From positions 1 to 64,000 of the forward strand of contig NZ_VKDC01000004.1 of assembly GCF_007097395.1 (NCBI RefSeq): a stretch of 64,000 nucleotides of DNA. Direction: 5' to 3'. A program made the translations under genes and the position numbers. This document shows, piece after piece, positions 1-9,091 of the stretch (position 1 is its first letter; every line of letters begins with the position of its first letter). The notes under the pieces are model-generated. The model made no database searches. It was not told the DNA's origin and saw only the letters and a list, made by a program, of their open reading frames with translations. Origin of the DNA: Fulvivirga sp. M361 (GTDB lineage: Bacteria; Bacteroidota; Bacteroidia; Cytophagales; Cyclobacteriaceae).

Positions 1-45
1 ATTTGAAGTAGTACACACAACACTAAGTTAACCCTTAGTCATCAA

Positions 46-76
46 AAAGGCCGACAGCTTCTCGCTATCGGCCTTT
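46..76 (-). terminator. Intrinsic terminator after the nuclease-like gene
   Basis: The arms AAAGGCCGA and TCGGCCTTT are perfect inverted repeats, extended inward by AGC/GCT across one C/A mismatch, with a short pyrimidine-rich loop. On the minus strand the hairpin is followed by TTTTTG. It lies just past the stop codon of the leftward gene ending at 84, so it probably ends that operon. The plus-strand side is also T-rich, so it may work in both directions. Confidence 0.75.
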
Positions 77-83
77 ACTTTCT

Positions 84-485
84 TTACCATAAAAAGAAGG
101 TGACTTTTGAGACACCCTCTTTTTGATCTAAGTCTCCATTGCATGCAACAATAATTTTAATCTTATACTTAGCATATCTCTTGTTAAGTTGTGTTGGGAT
201 ATAAACATCTATAATCTCATTGAGTGAGGGACGTATAGCATTCTTCCCTGAATCCCAATTATTCCGATCAAAATCTCCTTGCTTTACAGTAATTAAAAAT
301 ACTTTCTTTTTGTGATTGTCTTGGAAGTCTTTTCCAAAAGCAGCTATATCAACTCCATATTGACGTCCCTTTTTGGGTTTTGTCAGAATAGTAAATCCCA
401 TGCCCCAAAGAAGATCTGTTAATAAAGAATCTAATTCCCCTTCTTCTCTCAGTGATTCTATGTAGTCTTTTAATACTAATTTCAT
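84..485 (-). CDS. Small Mrr-like/PD-(D/E)XK nuclease-fold protein
   Basis: A 133-residue protein of unknown exact role. Residues 41-70 contain GRQYGVDIAAFG followed by VFLITVKQGDF, the D...(E/Q)xK spacing typical of the Mrr/restriction-endonuclease-like fold; an acidic residue in the preceding helix (around 14-20) could complete the site. No DNA-binding domain is attached and the C-terminus (KVTFFLW) is abrupt, so the protein may be minimal or truncated. The start codon overlaps the stop of the upstream 647-residue gene by 4 bp, which indicates translational coupling, and a terminator follows. Base composition is visibly more AT-rich than the dihydroorotase region. The nuclease call is motif-level inference; a non-catalytic member of the fold is possible. 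Confidence 0.55.
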   Translation of the reverse strand: MKLVLKDYIESLREEGELDSLLTDLLWGMGFTILTKPKKGRQYGVDIAAFGKDFQDNHKKKVFLITVKQGDFDRNNWDSGKNAIRPSLNEIIDVYIPTQLNKRYAKYKIKIIVACNGDLDQKEGVSKVTFFLW

Positions 486-2425
486 AGACTCTTCTTCAAT
501 GTTCGATAATAGATTCTCATTTTTACTTGACCAATTGGATCAATGGACTCTTTTCTTGGCAACTCTCCACTTGCTTGAAATTTGCCCATTTTACTTTTAT
601 TCGAATATTCCCCGTTTACTTTTGAAAACCACACACCTCCAGACTTCAGATTAACATTCTTTACCATACTTAAAAATGTATTTTCTTTTTCCTGAGATTC
701 TTGAAAAAATTTAGCTTGTACTTTGTTTTGAGCTTTAAAATATTGGTTTAGTCTTTTTTCAGATGGTCTCAGCTCAAGTAAGCCTATGGTAGATGTAAAA
801 TCTTCGAAGTATTTATCAATGTTCCTTATTACTTCGTTGATGAATTGAATTTGATTTTTCTGAGCAGTCTGTTTTTTACTAATTAGATAATCCTTCATTG
901 AAGGGTAATCCAATCCTATATAGTTAAAAGCACTTACTAAGAATTTTTTGAAATTTTTATCCCTAGTTTTTAACTCTATAAATGAATAGAGCATAGGTTT
1001 CAAATGATCGACTGAATGAACAAAGCCTAAAATTTTGCAAACAATGAATCTAAGATCTTGAATTGATTGCTTATGTAAGTACTCAAGGTTCAATGTGATT
1101 TGTCCACTGTGAAACTCTGAAAGAATTTTCTCCGTCGCTGTGTGAAACCTATAGTCGTCTTTATTGAGCCAATCGGTAATTGATAAGGTAAAATAATCAT
1201 AGTTAGTTCTATGTATTTCTTGATAGAGGTAGGTGAAAGTCAGAATATCCTCTGATTTTCTACCCTCAACAGCAATCCAGTTTTCTAAGAAGTCTAATAC
1301 AGTTTGTGGAGATTCTTTCAATACATCGATCAAAGCATATTCCAAATCTTTTATAATTCGATTATGTTCTGATTTTACATTCCTCAAATTCATTAAAACC
1401 TTCGTGTACCAGATAGGGTCTTCTGAATACTTAACCTTTCGCCAAAGTACATCAGCAATGGTATATTGAGTTTGAGGATCATCTGACTGTGATAAATTGA
1501 GAATTTTATCTTTTGAGTCAGAGAGCACGTTCAGAAGGTTTCCGTAAGACTCAGCCAATACTGACTGAAATTCATCTTTTTCTACTTCATAAATTGTATT
1601 GTAAGTCTGTGTCAAATGTTGAATTTGATCTTGATTAACCTTTATGTCATATTGAATTATTGAAGCCCCTAAAATTGCACTTTTACGTAATTCGAAATCA
1701 TCAGACTTAATGAGATCGATAGATTTATCAAAGGCTTCTGGTATACTTTTTGACTTTGAAAGTCCACTCAAAGTTTTAGCTATAAACATTTTTAGTGAAC
1801 TCGATTTTTCAATGATTTCGTTCAAGAACTCTAACCCTATGGCTGGTTGGTAGTGGGCTAACCCTTCTATAGAATTAAATATCATTCCATTTGTCATGTC
1901 ATTTTTTGACTTCTCAAGGATATCAGGTAAGATGCCTTTTAACTCCTCAATAGTGATTTCTAAAATGGGTAATATTTCTACCAAAGGGTGGTAGATAAAC
2001 CAGAAATCTCTTTCTCCTTCACCGTTGATCCAAAGAAAGATATCCTGCTTGTGTTTTTCCTTTAGTATGAAGAAGACAAGGCTCTGAAAGGGTGTTAGTA
2101 TCTGATACCATTCATAGTAAGCTTTCTCGAACTTTTTTCTGTCTTCGTCATTTGATAATTTATTTTTTGACAAATAGTCGCTAAGGAAATTATCAGAAAG
2201 GAAAAATTTGTAGGTAAGATCATCTATAAAACTTAGCTCATCTCCAACTAACTGTGTTGCTTTCTCTTTCAATGAAGTCTTCAAGGCAAGACTTTCAGCA
2301 CTATCAATCTTAAGTGATTGCTTTTTAGCTGCATGAAGTTCTCCTGCGAGTTGTGATAAAAATTCAGATGTTACCTTATCCTCTAAAAGAATTTTTTTTA
2401 GTTTCTGAATTAAATGATAATTCAT
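482..2425 (-). CDS. Uncharacterised helical (HEAT-like) protein
   Basis: 647 residues with no signal peptide and no membrane segment, so probably cytoplasmic. The sequence is almost entirely predicted helix, with repeated short amphipathic stretches (for example around 175-330, SIEGLAHYQPAIGLEFL and later SYGNLLNVLSD) that look like degenerate HEAT/ARM solenoid units. No enzyme motif was seen. It is the middle gene of a compact operon: 3 bp separate it from the PEGA-like gene upstream and it overlaps the nuclease-like gene downstream by 4 bp. That packing suggests the three products act together. A solenoid beside a nuclease is a common arrangement in defence or DNA-processing systems, but nothing in this protein proves it. 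Confidence 0.5.
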   Translation of the reverse strand: MNYHLIQKLKKILLEDKVTSEFLSQLAGELHAAKKQSLKIDSAESLALKTSLKEKATQLVGDELSFIDDLTYKFFLSDNFLSDYLSKNKLSNDEDRKKFEKAYYEWYQILTPFQSLVFFILKEKHKQDIFLWINGEGERDFWFIYHPLVEILPILEITIEELKGILPDILEKSKNDMTNGMIFNSIEGLAHYQPAIGLEFLNEIIEKSSSLKMFIAKTLSGLSKSKSIPEAFDKSIDLIKSDDFELRKSAILGASIIQYDIKVNQDQIQHLTQTYNTIYEVEKDEFQSVLAESYGNLLNVLSDSKDKILNLSQSDDPQTQYTIADVLWRKVKYSEDPIWYTKVLMNLRNVKSEHNRIIKDLEYALIDVLKESPQTVLDFLENWIAVEGRKSEDILTFTYLYQEIHRTNYDYFTLSITDWLNKDDYRFHTATEKILSEFHSGQITLNLEYLHKQSIQDLRFIVCKILGFVHSVDHLKPMLYSFIELKTRDKNFKKFLVSAFNYIGLDYPSMKDYLISKKQTAQKNQIQFINEVIRNIDKYFEDFTSTIGLLELRPSEKRLNQYFKAQNKVQAKFFQESQEKENTFLSMVKNVNLKSGGVWFSKVNGEYSNKSKMGKFQASGELPRKESIDPIGQVKMRIYYRTLKKSL

Positions 2426-2428
2426 GAG

Positions 2429-3643
2429 TCAGTCGTTATGATGCATCACCCAACCTTCCTCTTTCACAATCGCAGCAACTTCAACTACTACATGTCTGCC
2501 ATGAAGATTATCTGGATTTTTAAGGCCTAAGTAAGTAGGAAGGTTAATACAGCACTCAATTTCAACAACACCGGAAGTAAGGTTTTCTCTCGTTCCCTCG
2601 GTGTAATAGGAATACTCAACTTTGGATGTGAATGGACTTGAGTTCTCATGATCCAAAAGGTATACATCGCAGTAATCTGAGCCTGGAGGTTGAGTGAGCT
2701 GATCAATCCCGAAACCCAAAAGACCCGATTGATCTACGAGAGTAGAAAGTTCTGATGCCAAACTAAGCGCATTGGTAACATTATCAATCTGATCTTCGTC
2801 CCTTGAAGCGGAGAACTCATAATACCATTTCACAGTATTCTCAGGAAATCTTAAAGGAATTACAACTCTTGACTTACCACCTTTAAAGGTGGCATGACTT
2901 CCACTATTGATGTAAAACTTTTGAGGTTTTTGAATTACTTCAACTCTATAGGTTTCTTGCCAACTTACTGTAGTATTAAAATCCTTTGTTTCATTAGACT
3001 CAGGAATCCGCTCGATTAAGAACCTCGCATCTCTATCAAAAGTATGATTGGAAGCAAAAGAGAACCCATAAATAGACCTCTCCTTTACCTTAACTTTCAC
3101 GTCATTTAGGTCTCTGAAAGAGTCATTAGAGTAAACAGCATTTCCATCAGGGAATGTAAATATTTCTATCACATTAGTGCCTTTTGCATTGGTCATATCA
3201 ATGTTCAGAACAATCTCGTCTCCCTTTTCGAAGGCGTACAAATAGGTGGGGTATTCAAAATCCTCTTGAGCTGTAGCTGTTATAATTCCAGGAATGTTGA
3301 AATCCAAATCAGCTATTAAAACTCTACTTGCTGAGTTTGAACTTTTGGTTACTTTTTCAAACTCATACTTCAGTACCTGCTGCTTTCCTGATTCAATCTC
3401 CAAAACTTCGTTTTTTTCTTTTTTGTCATCAACAGAGATTACTTGTAAGTAATGTTGGCCAGATGAAATTGAGAATTTCTTTGGTTGATTGGGCGTCACA
3501 GCCCCTACTTCATCACCATCTATTAAAACCCTCGACTTGACATTAGCGATCACTAAAATTGTTCCTTCAGATTGGCTTAGTGCCTGAAATGATATTAAAA
3601 GAAAAAAATATAAAATGAAAAGTAGATGTCTAGTGGTGTTCAT
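2429..3643 (-). CDS. Secreted PEGA-like domain protein, function unknown
   Basis: 404 residues. The N-terminus (MNTTRHLLFILYFFLLISFQALSQ) is a signal peptide with likely cleavage after position 24. Residues 28-95 have the PEGA-like pattern: a short strand, VLIDGDEVG, TPNQPKKFSISSGQHYLQV, then a charged strand, which in this family is an extracytoplasmic beta module. The remaining ~300 residues are beta-rich (two segments with FDRDARFLIERIP and RVVIPLRFPENTVKWYYEFSAS) and were not recognised. It is the first gene of the operon with the HEAT-like and nuclease-like genes. An exported protein co-transcribed with a nuclease-like one is unusual. Confidence 0.5.
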   Translation of the reverse strand: MNTTRHLLFILYFFLLISFQALSQSEGTILVIANVKSRVLIDGDEVGAVTPNQPKKFSISSGQHYLQVISVDDKKEKNEVLEIESGKQQVLKYEFEKVTKSSNSASRVLIADLDFNIPGIITATAQEDFEYPTYLYAFEKGDEIVLNIDMTNAKGTNVIEIFTFPDGNAVYSNDSFRDLNDVKVKVKERSIYGFSFASNHTFDRDARFLIERIPESNETKDFNTTVSWQETYRVEVIQKPQKFYINSGSHATFKGGKSRVVIPLRFPENTVKWYYEFSASRDEDQIDNVTNALSLASELSTLVDQSGLLGFGIDQLTQPPGSDYCDVYLLDHENSSPFTSKVEYSYYTEGTRENLTSGVVEIECCINLPTYLGLKNPDNLHGRHVVVEVAAIVKEEGWVMHHND

Positions 3644-4041
3644 AAACAGAATTGATCATTTATTAATTAAATATACCTGTTTGTCATCTCTTTTTCCAAG
3701 TTACATCTAACAACTCTACTATTACTTTTATACACTTAATACATACAAACTCAATCAATTTCAGTATCCGCCTCTCCTGCTTTTTACCCTACCCCTGCTT
3801 AGACTTTCCATTTCAGAGCTTTTGAGAAAAGCTATGTGCATCAATCAATACCATGTTAGACAATTACCTGGAGAGGAATGCCACTAGGATGTTGTAGTTA
3901 CTGTCAAAATATTTCAAGATTTTCTCCACACTAAGATTTTCGCAAGAAGGTTGCCTCTTAATTTGTGTACCAAGTGGAAATTGGGGAGATACTCTTGTAC
4001 ATCTTTTCAGCTAACCATTCGTATTACCCTTCTCCACCAAC

Positions 4042-4173
4042 ATGGCTTCAAATCGATTAATAGTCCTCAATGCAGAGAAGCAAAAGATAATGGATGAATT
4101 ACATAGATTCATTTCAACCAATGAGTTTCGAGAGGATCTAAAAAAGATTTTTGAACAAAAAGAGTCCCTTTAA
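4042..4173 (+). CDS. Possible small protein of 43 residues
   Basis: An ORF starting MASNRLIVLNAEKQ, rich in charged helix-forming residues and ending EQKESL. It is the only reasonable coding candidate in the 3644-4397 gap and reads in the opposite direction to its neighbours. No clear ribosome-binding site precedes the ATG and I do not recognise the sequence. It could be the remnant of a larger lost gene. Confidence 0.25.
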   Translation: MASNRLIVLNAEKQKIMDELHRFISTNEFREDLKKIFEQKESL

Positions 4174-4353
4174 CCTACTATAGACAAGATAAACACCAGT
4201 TCGAGTCCCGTCAAGGGGTCAAAAAAACCAAAAACAGAGCAACTGTAAGTCGTTGAAAATCAGCACCATTGATAATTGAAGGAAAAACACGACTCGAACT
4301 TTTGTAATAAAAGCGAAAACAAGCTTTAAAACATTTAGAAGGACTTTTTCGAG
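4174..4353. other. Gap with tRNA-3'-end-like fragments
   Basis: At 4199-4217 the plus strand reads GTTCGAGTCCCGTCAAGGG and then a short A tract, resembling the T-arm and 3' acceptor half of a tRNA without the rest. A second short match to a T-loop (GACTCGAAC) lies near 4291-4299 in the other orientation. Such 3'-half fragments are what tyrosine recombinases leave when elements integrate at tRNA genes, and tRNA-His is only ~200 bp away. No integrase gene is visible, so this would be an old scar at most. Confidence 0.3.
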
Positions 4354-4393
4354 GAAAAAAAGAAGGGCTAATCTGAAATTTTCAAATTAGCCC
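4354..4393 (-). terminator. Terminator downstream of tRNA-His
   Basis: GGGCTAAT and ATTAGCCC pair across an A/T-rich loop that can itself pair partly. On the minus strand the stem is followed by a T-rich run (the plus strand shows a run of A at 4354-4361). It sits a few bases past the tRNA 3' end and fits as its terminator. Confidence 0.7.
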
Positions 4394-4397
4394 CGCC

Positions 4398-4475
4398 TGG
4401 GGTGAAAGATGGGACTCGAACCCACGACCTCCTGAACCACAATCAGGCGTTCTAACCAACTGAACTACAATCACC
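4398..4475 (-). tRNA. tRNA-His (anticodon GTG)
   Basis: Read on the minus strand the cloverleaf is clear: D stem GTTC/GAAC, anticodon stem CCTGA/TCAGG with loop TTGTGGT (anticodon GTG), T stem GTGGG/CCCAT with loop TTCGAGT, extra 5' G (the G-1 that marks tRNA-His), discriminator C and an encoded CCA. The acceptor stem is odd. The 5' strand GTGATTG faces CTTTCAC, giving T-T mismatches at 5-68 and 6-67, whereas the other stems pair normally. It is either a slightly degenerate but working gene or a damaged copy. Confidence 0.9.
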
Positions 4476-4541
4476 ATTTCCCCTAAGGGTGTGCAAATTT
4501 AGATACAAGTCTGCAAATAACAAATACTTTGCCTTACATAA

Positions 4542-5879
4542 TTATCTGTTAAAAAGAAGTCGCTGCCCGGGTTGCGCTTCGTCAAATGCACCCTGATCAT
4601 AAGCCAGATGCCCTGAAACGATGGTTTGACAAACGGAGGATTTAAAATTGTGCCCTTCAAAAGGTGACCATCCGCATTTGGCCTGAATGTTTTCCTTGTC
4701 CACCGTCCAGGGAGCATCCAGGTCTACAATGGCCAGATCGGCGAAATACCCTTCTTTAATATATCCTCTGTCTTCTATTTCAAATAAGATGGCCGGGTTA
4801 TGGCTCATTTTCTCGGCTATCTGCTCCAGGCTTATTTTCCCGTTGTGATAAAAGTCCAGCATCGCTACCAGGCTGTGTTGTACCAACGGTCCGCCCGAAG
4901 GGGCCTTAAAATAAGTGTTGGATTTTTCCTCCAGGGTATGAGGAGCGTGGTCTGTGGCTATTACGTCTATGGTTCCATCCAGCACCGCCTGGAAGATGGC
5001 CGCCTTATCCGTGGCCTTCTTAACGGCAGGGTTCCATTTTATCAAAGTGCCTTTTTCTTCATAATCACTGTCATCAAACCAAAGGTGATGGATACAAGCT
5101 TCGGAAGTGATTTTCTTTTCTTTGAGCGGCAGGTCATTGCGAAACAGCTCCAGTTCTTTTGCAGTAGATATGTGAAGGATATGCAGGCGGGCGCCATGCT
5201 TTTGCGCCAGTTGGGCAGCCATGGAAGAGGATCGGTAACATGCCTCTTCACTTCGGATGACCGGATGATAGCCAATGGGGACTTCCTCTCCAAACTCCTG
5301 TTTGTAGCGTTCCGTATTTTTTCTGATGGTAGCCTCATCTTCACAGTGTGTTGCGATGATGGTCGGTACACGCGAAAATAGTCCTTCTAACGTAGCTTCA
5401 GCATCTACCAGCATATTGCCGGTAGATGAACCCATAAAGACCTTTACTCCACAGACGTTTTTGGGGTTGGTCTTCAATACGTGTTCCAGGTTATCATTGG
5501 AAGCCCCCATAAAAAAGGAGTAGTTGGCTAAAGAATCCTTCGCCGCTATCTGGTACTTGTCTTCCAGTAATTCCTGCGTAAGCGCATTGGGAACGGTGTT
5601 GGGCATTTCCATAAATGTAGTTACCCCCCCGGCCACTGCCGCACGCGACTCTGTATAAATAGTAGCTTTATGCGTTAGTCCGGGTTCGCGGAAATGGACC
5701 TGATCATCAATTACACCGGGAAATATCACTTTTCCAGCGGCATCAATGACTTTTTCCACTCCTTCGGCTGCTATTTGGCCGTCAATCTTTTCTATTCTGC
5801 TACCTTTGATCAGGATATCGCCGGAAAAAATTTTGCCTTCATTGATAATCCGGCCATTTGTAATTAATATGGATTGCAT
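4542..5879 (-). CDS. pyrC: Dihydroorotase
   Basis: Catalyses the reversible cyclisation of N-carbamoyl-aspartate to dihydroorotate in de novo pyrimidine synthesis. It is a cytoplasmic metal-dependent amidohydrolase with the expected TIM-barrel metal ligands: H62xR64 (VHFREPG), the lysine that becomes carboxylated at about K146 (GVKVFMGSSTG), H178 (ATHCED), H236 (LHILHIST) and D310 (ATDHAPHT). The length of 445 residues fits the class I/AllB-like branch. It is transcribed divergently from the DEAD-box helicase with a 65-bp shared promoter region. An allantoinase or hydantoinase is the main alternative, but the HFREPG and ATDHAPHT motifs favour dihydroorotase. Confidence 0.92.
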   Translation of the reverse strand: MQSILITNGRIINEGKIFSGDILIKGSRIEKIDGQIAAEGVEKVIDAAGKVIFPGVIDDQVHFREPGLTHKATIYTESRAAVAGGVTTFMEMPNTVPNALTQELLEDKYQIAAKDSLANYSFFMGASNDNLEHVLKTNPKNVCGVKVFMGSSTGNMLVDAEATLEGLFSRVPTIIATHCEDEATIRKNTERYKQEFGEEVPIGYHPVIRSEEACYRSSSMAAQLAQKHGARLHILHISTAKELELFRNDLPLKEKKITSEACIHHLWFDDSDYEEKGTLIKWNPAVKKATDKAAIFQAVLDGTIDVIATDHAPHTLEEKSNTYFKAPSGGPLVQHSLVAMLDFYHNGKISLEQIAEKMSHNPAILFEIEDRGYIKEGYFADLAIVDLDAPWTVDKENIQAKCGWSPFEGHNFKSSVCQTIVSGHLAYDQGAFDEAQPGQRLLFNR

Positions 5880-5944
5880 ATTGTTTCAGGGTTGTTATAC
5901 AAATTAAAGGCATAGACCCTGCACAAAAAACTTATACGCACGTA

Positions 5945-7243
5945 ATGTCAGCCAATATCACAAGTTTTGAAGATTTTAAACTGAACCGTCAGTTACTTAA
6001 TGCGATCGAAGATCTTCCATTTGATGCCCCTACTCCCATTCAGATAAAAGCTATACCGCTTATTTTAAACGGTCATGACATCATGGGTGTAGCGCAAACA
6101 GGTACAGGAAAGACAGCAGCTTACACCCTGCCGCTGTTAATGAAACTAAAATATCAGCAGGGCGATACTCCCCGGGCACTGGTAATGGCCCCTACGCGAG
6201 AGCTTGTATTACAAATAGAGGAGCATTTTAACCTCCTTAGCAAATATATCGATCTGAGAATAGTAGCCTTGTATGGAGGGGTAGGTCCTAAAACCCAAAT
6301 TGAAAAGGTAAACCGGGGAGCAGACATTATCATAGCCACTCCGGGCAGGTTTATGGACCTCTATCTGAAAGGTGAATTGATCACAAAATCATTGAATACA
6401 CTGGTGCTGGATGAAGCCGATAAAATGATGGACATGGGATTTATGCCACAGATAAGAAAACTGTTGGAAATCATCCCGGTAAAACGTCAGAATCTATTAT
6501 TTTCGGCTACTATGCCTGAAAAAGTGGTCCGCCTCTCCGAAGAGTTCCTGGAGTTCCCCACCGTGGTAGAGGTAGCGCCCCAGGCTACTACGGGAGAAAG
6601 CATAGCACAGGAGCTTTATGAGGTGCCCAATTTAAAAACCAAAATCAATTTCGTTGAGCACTTATTGCATAAGCAGGAGCTGAACCGGGTGATCATTTTT
6701 ACCAAAACCAAAACTACCGCCGATAATGTCTTCAAATTCATTGAGCGAAAAAACCTGGGGCCTGCACGTGTGATCCATTCTAATAAAGGGCAAAACAGCA
6801 GAATAAATGCCATCAACGCCTTTAAAAACGGGGAGCTCAGGGTATTGGTTAGCACAGATGTTTCTGCCCGCGGTATTGACGTAAGTATGGTGTCACATGT
6901 CGTGAACTTTGACGTGCCCATCATCTATGAAGACTATGTTCACCGTATCGGCAGAACGGGCCGCGCCCGGAACGAAGGAGTAGCTATTACTATGGCTAAC
7001 CCTGCGGAAATGCTTCATATCCGGAAGATCGAAGAGGTCATACGGGAGTCCATTCCATTGATCCCATTACCCGGATCAGTAGAAGTGACCACCACTGAAA
7101 AAAGTGAACGGATAGAAATTGAACGAGAGATAGACCATTTCAAGCGAAAGGAAAACCCTGAGTTTAAAGGGGCTTTTCATGAAAAAAAGAAGGTGAATTC
7201 ACGTAACAAGAGCATGAAGAAAAACAAAGGAAAACGTCGTTGA
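5945..7243 (+). CDS. DEAD-box ATP-dependent RNA helicase (RhlE-like)
   Basis: Unwinds RNA or remodels ribonucleoproteins using ATP in the cytoplasm. All core motifs are present in order: Walker A AQTGTGKT (50-57), PTRELV (83-88), GG and TPGR (about 111 and 132), DEAD (156-159), SAT (187-189), ARGIDV and HRIGRTGR in the second RecA domain. The last ~35 residues are a Lys/Arg-rich tail (ending KSMKKNKGKRR) as in RhlE-type helicases, which helps non-specific RNA binding. The 432-residue length is usual. It converges with the histidine kinase gene with no bases between the two stop codons. Confidence 0.93.
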   Translation: MSANITSFEDFKLNRQLLNAIEDLPFDAPTPIQIKAIPLILNGHDIMGVAQTGTGKTAAYTLPLLMKLKYQQGDTPRALVMAPTRELVLQIEEHFNLLSKYIDLRIVALYGGVGPKTQIEKVNRGADIIIATPGRFMDLYLKGELITKSLNTLVLDEADKMMDMGFMPQIRKLLEIIPVKRQNLLFSATMPEKVVRLSEEFLEFPTVVEVAPQATTGESIAQELYEVPNLKTKINFVEHLLHKQELNRVIIFTKTKTTADNVFKFIERKNLGPARVIHSNKGQNSRINAINAFKNGELRVLVSTDVSARGIDVSMVSHVVNFDVPIIYEDYVHRIGRTGRARNEGVAITMANPAEMLHIRKIEEVIRESIPLIPLPGSVEVTTTEKSERIEIEREIDHFKRKENPEFKGAFHEKKKVNSRNKSMKKNKGKRR

Positions 7244-9091
7244 TCAGGAAAACACTTTCGTTTGATACGTACCGGTCTTAGAAGGCTCTATCAACCCATT
7301 GGGCACTGAAACATAAAAAGAAGTACCCACTCTAATTTCCGAAGATACATCTACGGTACCTCCCAGGCGTTTGACCGTTTCCTTTAAAATAAAAAGCCCC
7401 AGGCCTGATCCCGGTGAATTCTCCGTGGCCCTGAAGAACATTTTAAAGATCTGATCGGTATAACCTTGCTCTATACCTATACCATTGTCAGAAAAAACAA
7501 TATTGAGCATAGTAGAGGTCACCTCCACCTGAACGGTGATATTGGGAGCAGACTTGGCTAAATCGGCGTATCGTATGGCATTGGAGATCAAGTTATTGAA
7601 AATGATCTTTAAACGTCCTTCATCATTTCCGATCACCTCATCGCCACGGATCACCAGTTTTTTATCAATAGATTCGGAGTTAGGCATGAACCTGTGTTCT
7701 TCAAATATACCCTCTATCAATTCCCTTATGTTAAACTGAGCATTAACCACATCCAGCTTTTTGTTTTTTGAATAGGCCACCACATCCCGGATGAAGGTAT
7801 CCATTTTCTGAATACTATTTTTCATCAAAGCGATGTACTCATCCTTTTCATAGGGCATGTCCTCCCGCTCGGCCAGCTGTACCAGCCCTAACAGTGACGC
7901 CAGCGGTGACCTCAGGTCATGGGCTGTACTGTAGATAAAGCTATCCAGTTCACTATTAAGTTTCTTTAACTCGGCATTCTGTTTGCGTAGTGTTTTCGAT
8001 TTATCCTTGATCTCTTTCATCTGAAGCTTCGTCTTCTTCATCAGCGCTATGAAAGAACGCGACAGGTTTTCCATCTCACTACTGGGGTTTTGAAGCGGTA
8101 CCTCAATCAATCCCTTCAGGTCATGCTGGGCTGCGGTACGCATGATGGCATCCAGCTTTTTTACAGGTTTTGAAAGTCGCTTTGCTACAAAATTGCCCCA
8201 TATACCAATCACTATGATGGTGGTTAATAATACCAGCGAAAACAGTACCAGGATGCGTTGTGTTAAATTTCCCGACCACTCTTCAGACTTTGCCGACAGC
8301 ACGTCAAAGTGATTGTCTAACAGCTTGGTGAGGGTATTTAGCTCATGCCGAAGGCCTTCGTTACTATTTAGGCCTATTTCCTTTTCAATGGATGCCAACT
8401 CATTGAATGTCTCCATATATCTACGTATCAATAATTTGGACGAGTCACTACCACCTCTTTCCAGGAGGCCAATATAAATAGCATGTGCCCGTTCGTTCAG
8501 CTGAGTAATGTAAGCCGTATCATTCCGTAGGAAAAAGTCTTTTTCATGTCTTCGCAGGGAAAGGATATCACTCAGTTCTATTTCATCCGTAAAATTTTCC
8601 AGCTTATGTGCATAACTTCGCATTTGCCCTTCCAGCCCATAATCTTTGAAACCTCGCAGATAAAGCTTTTCCGTCAGTGCAAGAAACCTTTCGTTATAGA
8701 GTGCCAGCGTCACTTCTACCTTGGTCAATTCATTCACCATCGTGCTCATGGCCTGATGTGATTTAACCACCCGGATATTCGTATTGATCCGGTGCCAAAG
8801 GGAGTTTCGTTTTTTTAAGAGCTTACTTTCCTTACTTTGAAAATAGGATTCATTGATCGCCTCAATATCATAAAAGTCATTATCTGCCTTGATGAGTTGA
8901 AGGGACTGAGATTCAATTTTGGACAACATATTGTCCAGTTTCCTGATCTGATTAATACGATCGAGATAGTAAAGGCTTACCAGGCCGAAAATAAATACCC
9001 CTAAAAGAACAGACAGAAAAGCTGTTAATATCCTGTTTTTTATGGAATTAATTTTAAATCGCATCGGGCAGTATATAAACCCAAATAACAA
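7244..9091 (-). CDS. Membrane sensor histidine kinase
   Basis: A two-component sensor that autophosphorylates and passes phosphate to a response regulator. Membrane segments lie at about 20-42 and 278-300 and enclose a ~235-residue helical periplasmic sensor with LSLRRHEKDFFLR at 177-189, a motif common in helical-bundle sensors. After it come HAMP (about 300-355), a short coiled coil, HisKA with phospho-accepting H391 (YSTAHDLRSP) and HATPase with the N box (NNLISNA, 499-505), DNGIGI (535-540) and GSGLGL (561-566). A start at M10 would give a cleaner membrane N-terminus. No response regulator gene is adjacent, so it is an orphan kinase and its signal is unknown. Confidence 0.9.
   Translation of the reverse strand: MLFGFIYCPMRFKINSIKNRILTAFLSVLLGVFIFGLVSLYYLDRINQIRKLDNMLSKIESQSLQLIKADNDFYDIEAINESYFQSKESKLLKKRNSLWHRINTNIRVVKSHQAMSTMVNELTKVEVTLALYNERFLALTEKLYLRGFKDYGLEGQMRSYAHKLENFTDEIELSDILSLRRHEKDFFLRNDTAYITQLNERAHAIYIGLLERGGSDSSKLLIRRYMETFNELASIEKEIGLNSNEGLRHELNTLTKLLDNHFDVLSAKSEEWSGNLTQRILVLFSLVLLTTIIVIGIWGNFVAKRLSKPVKKLDAIMRTAAQHDLKGLIEVPLQNPSSEMENLSRSFIALMKKTKLQMKEIKDKSKTLRKQNAELKKLNSELDSFIYSTAHDLRSPLASLLGLVQLAEREDMPYEKDEYIALMKNSIQKMDTFIRDVVAYSKNKKLDVVNAQFNIRELIEGIFEEHRFMPNSESIDKKLVIRGDEVIGNDEGRLKIIFNNLISNAIRYADLAKSAPNITVQVEVTSTMLNIVFSDNGIGIEQGYTDQIFKMFFRATENSPGSGLGLFILKETVKRLGGTVDVSSEIRVGTSFYVSVPNGLIEPSKTGTYQTKVFS

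Noticed and set aside
4800-5381. 193-residue ORF antisense to dihydroorotase
   Set aside because: It lies entirely opposite a clear pyrC gene and has no recognisable domain.
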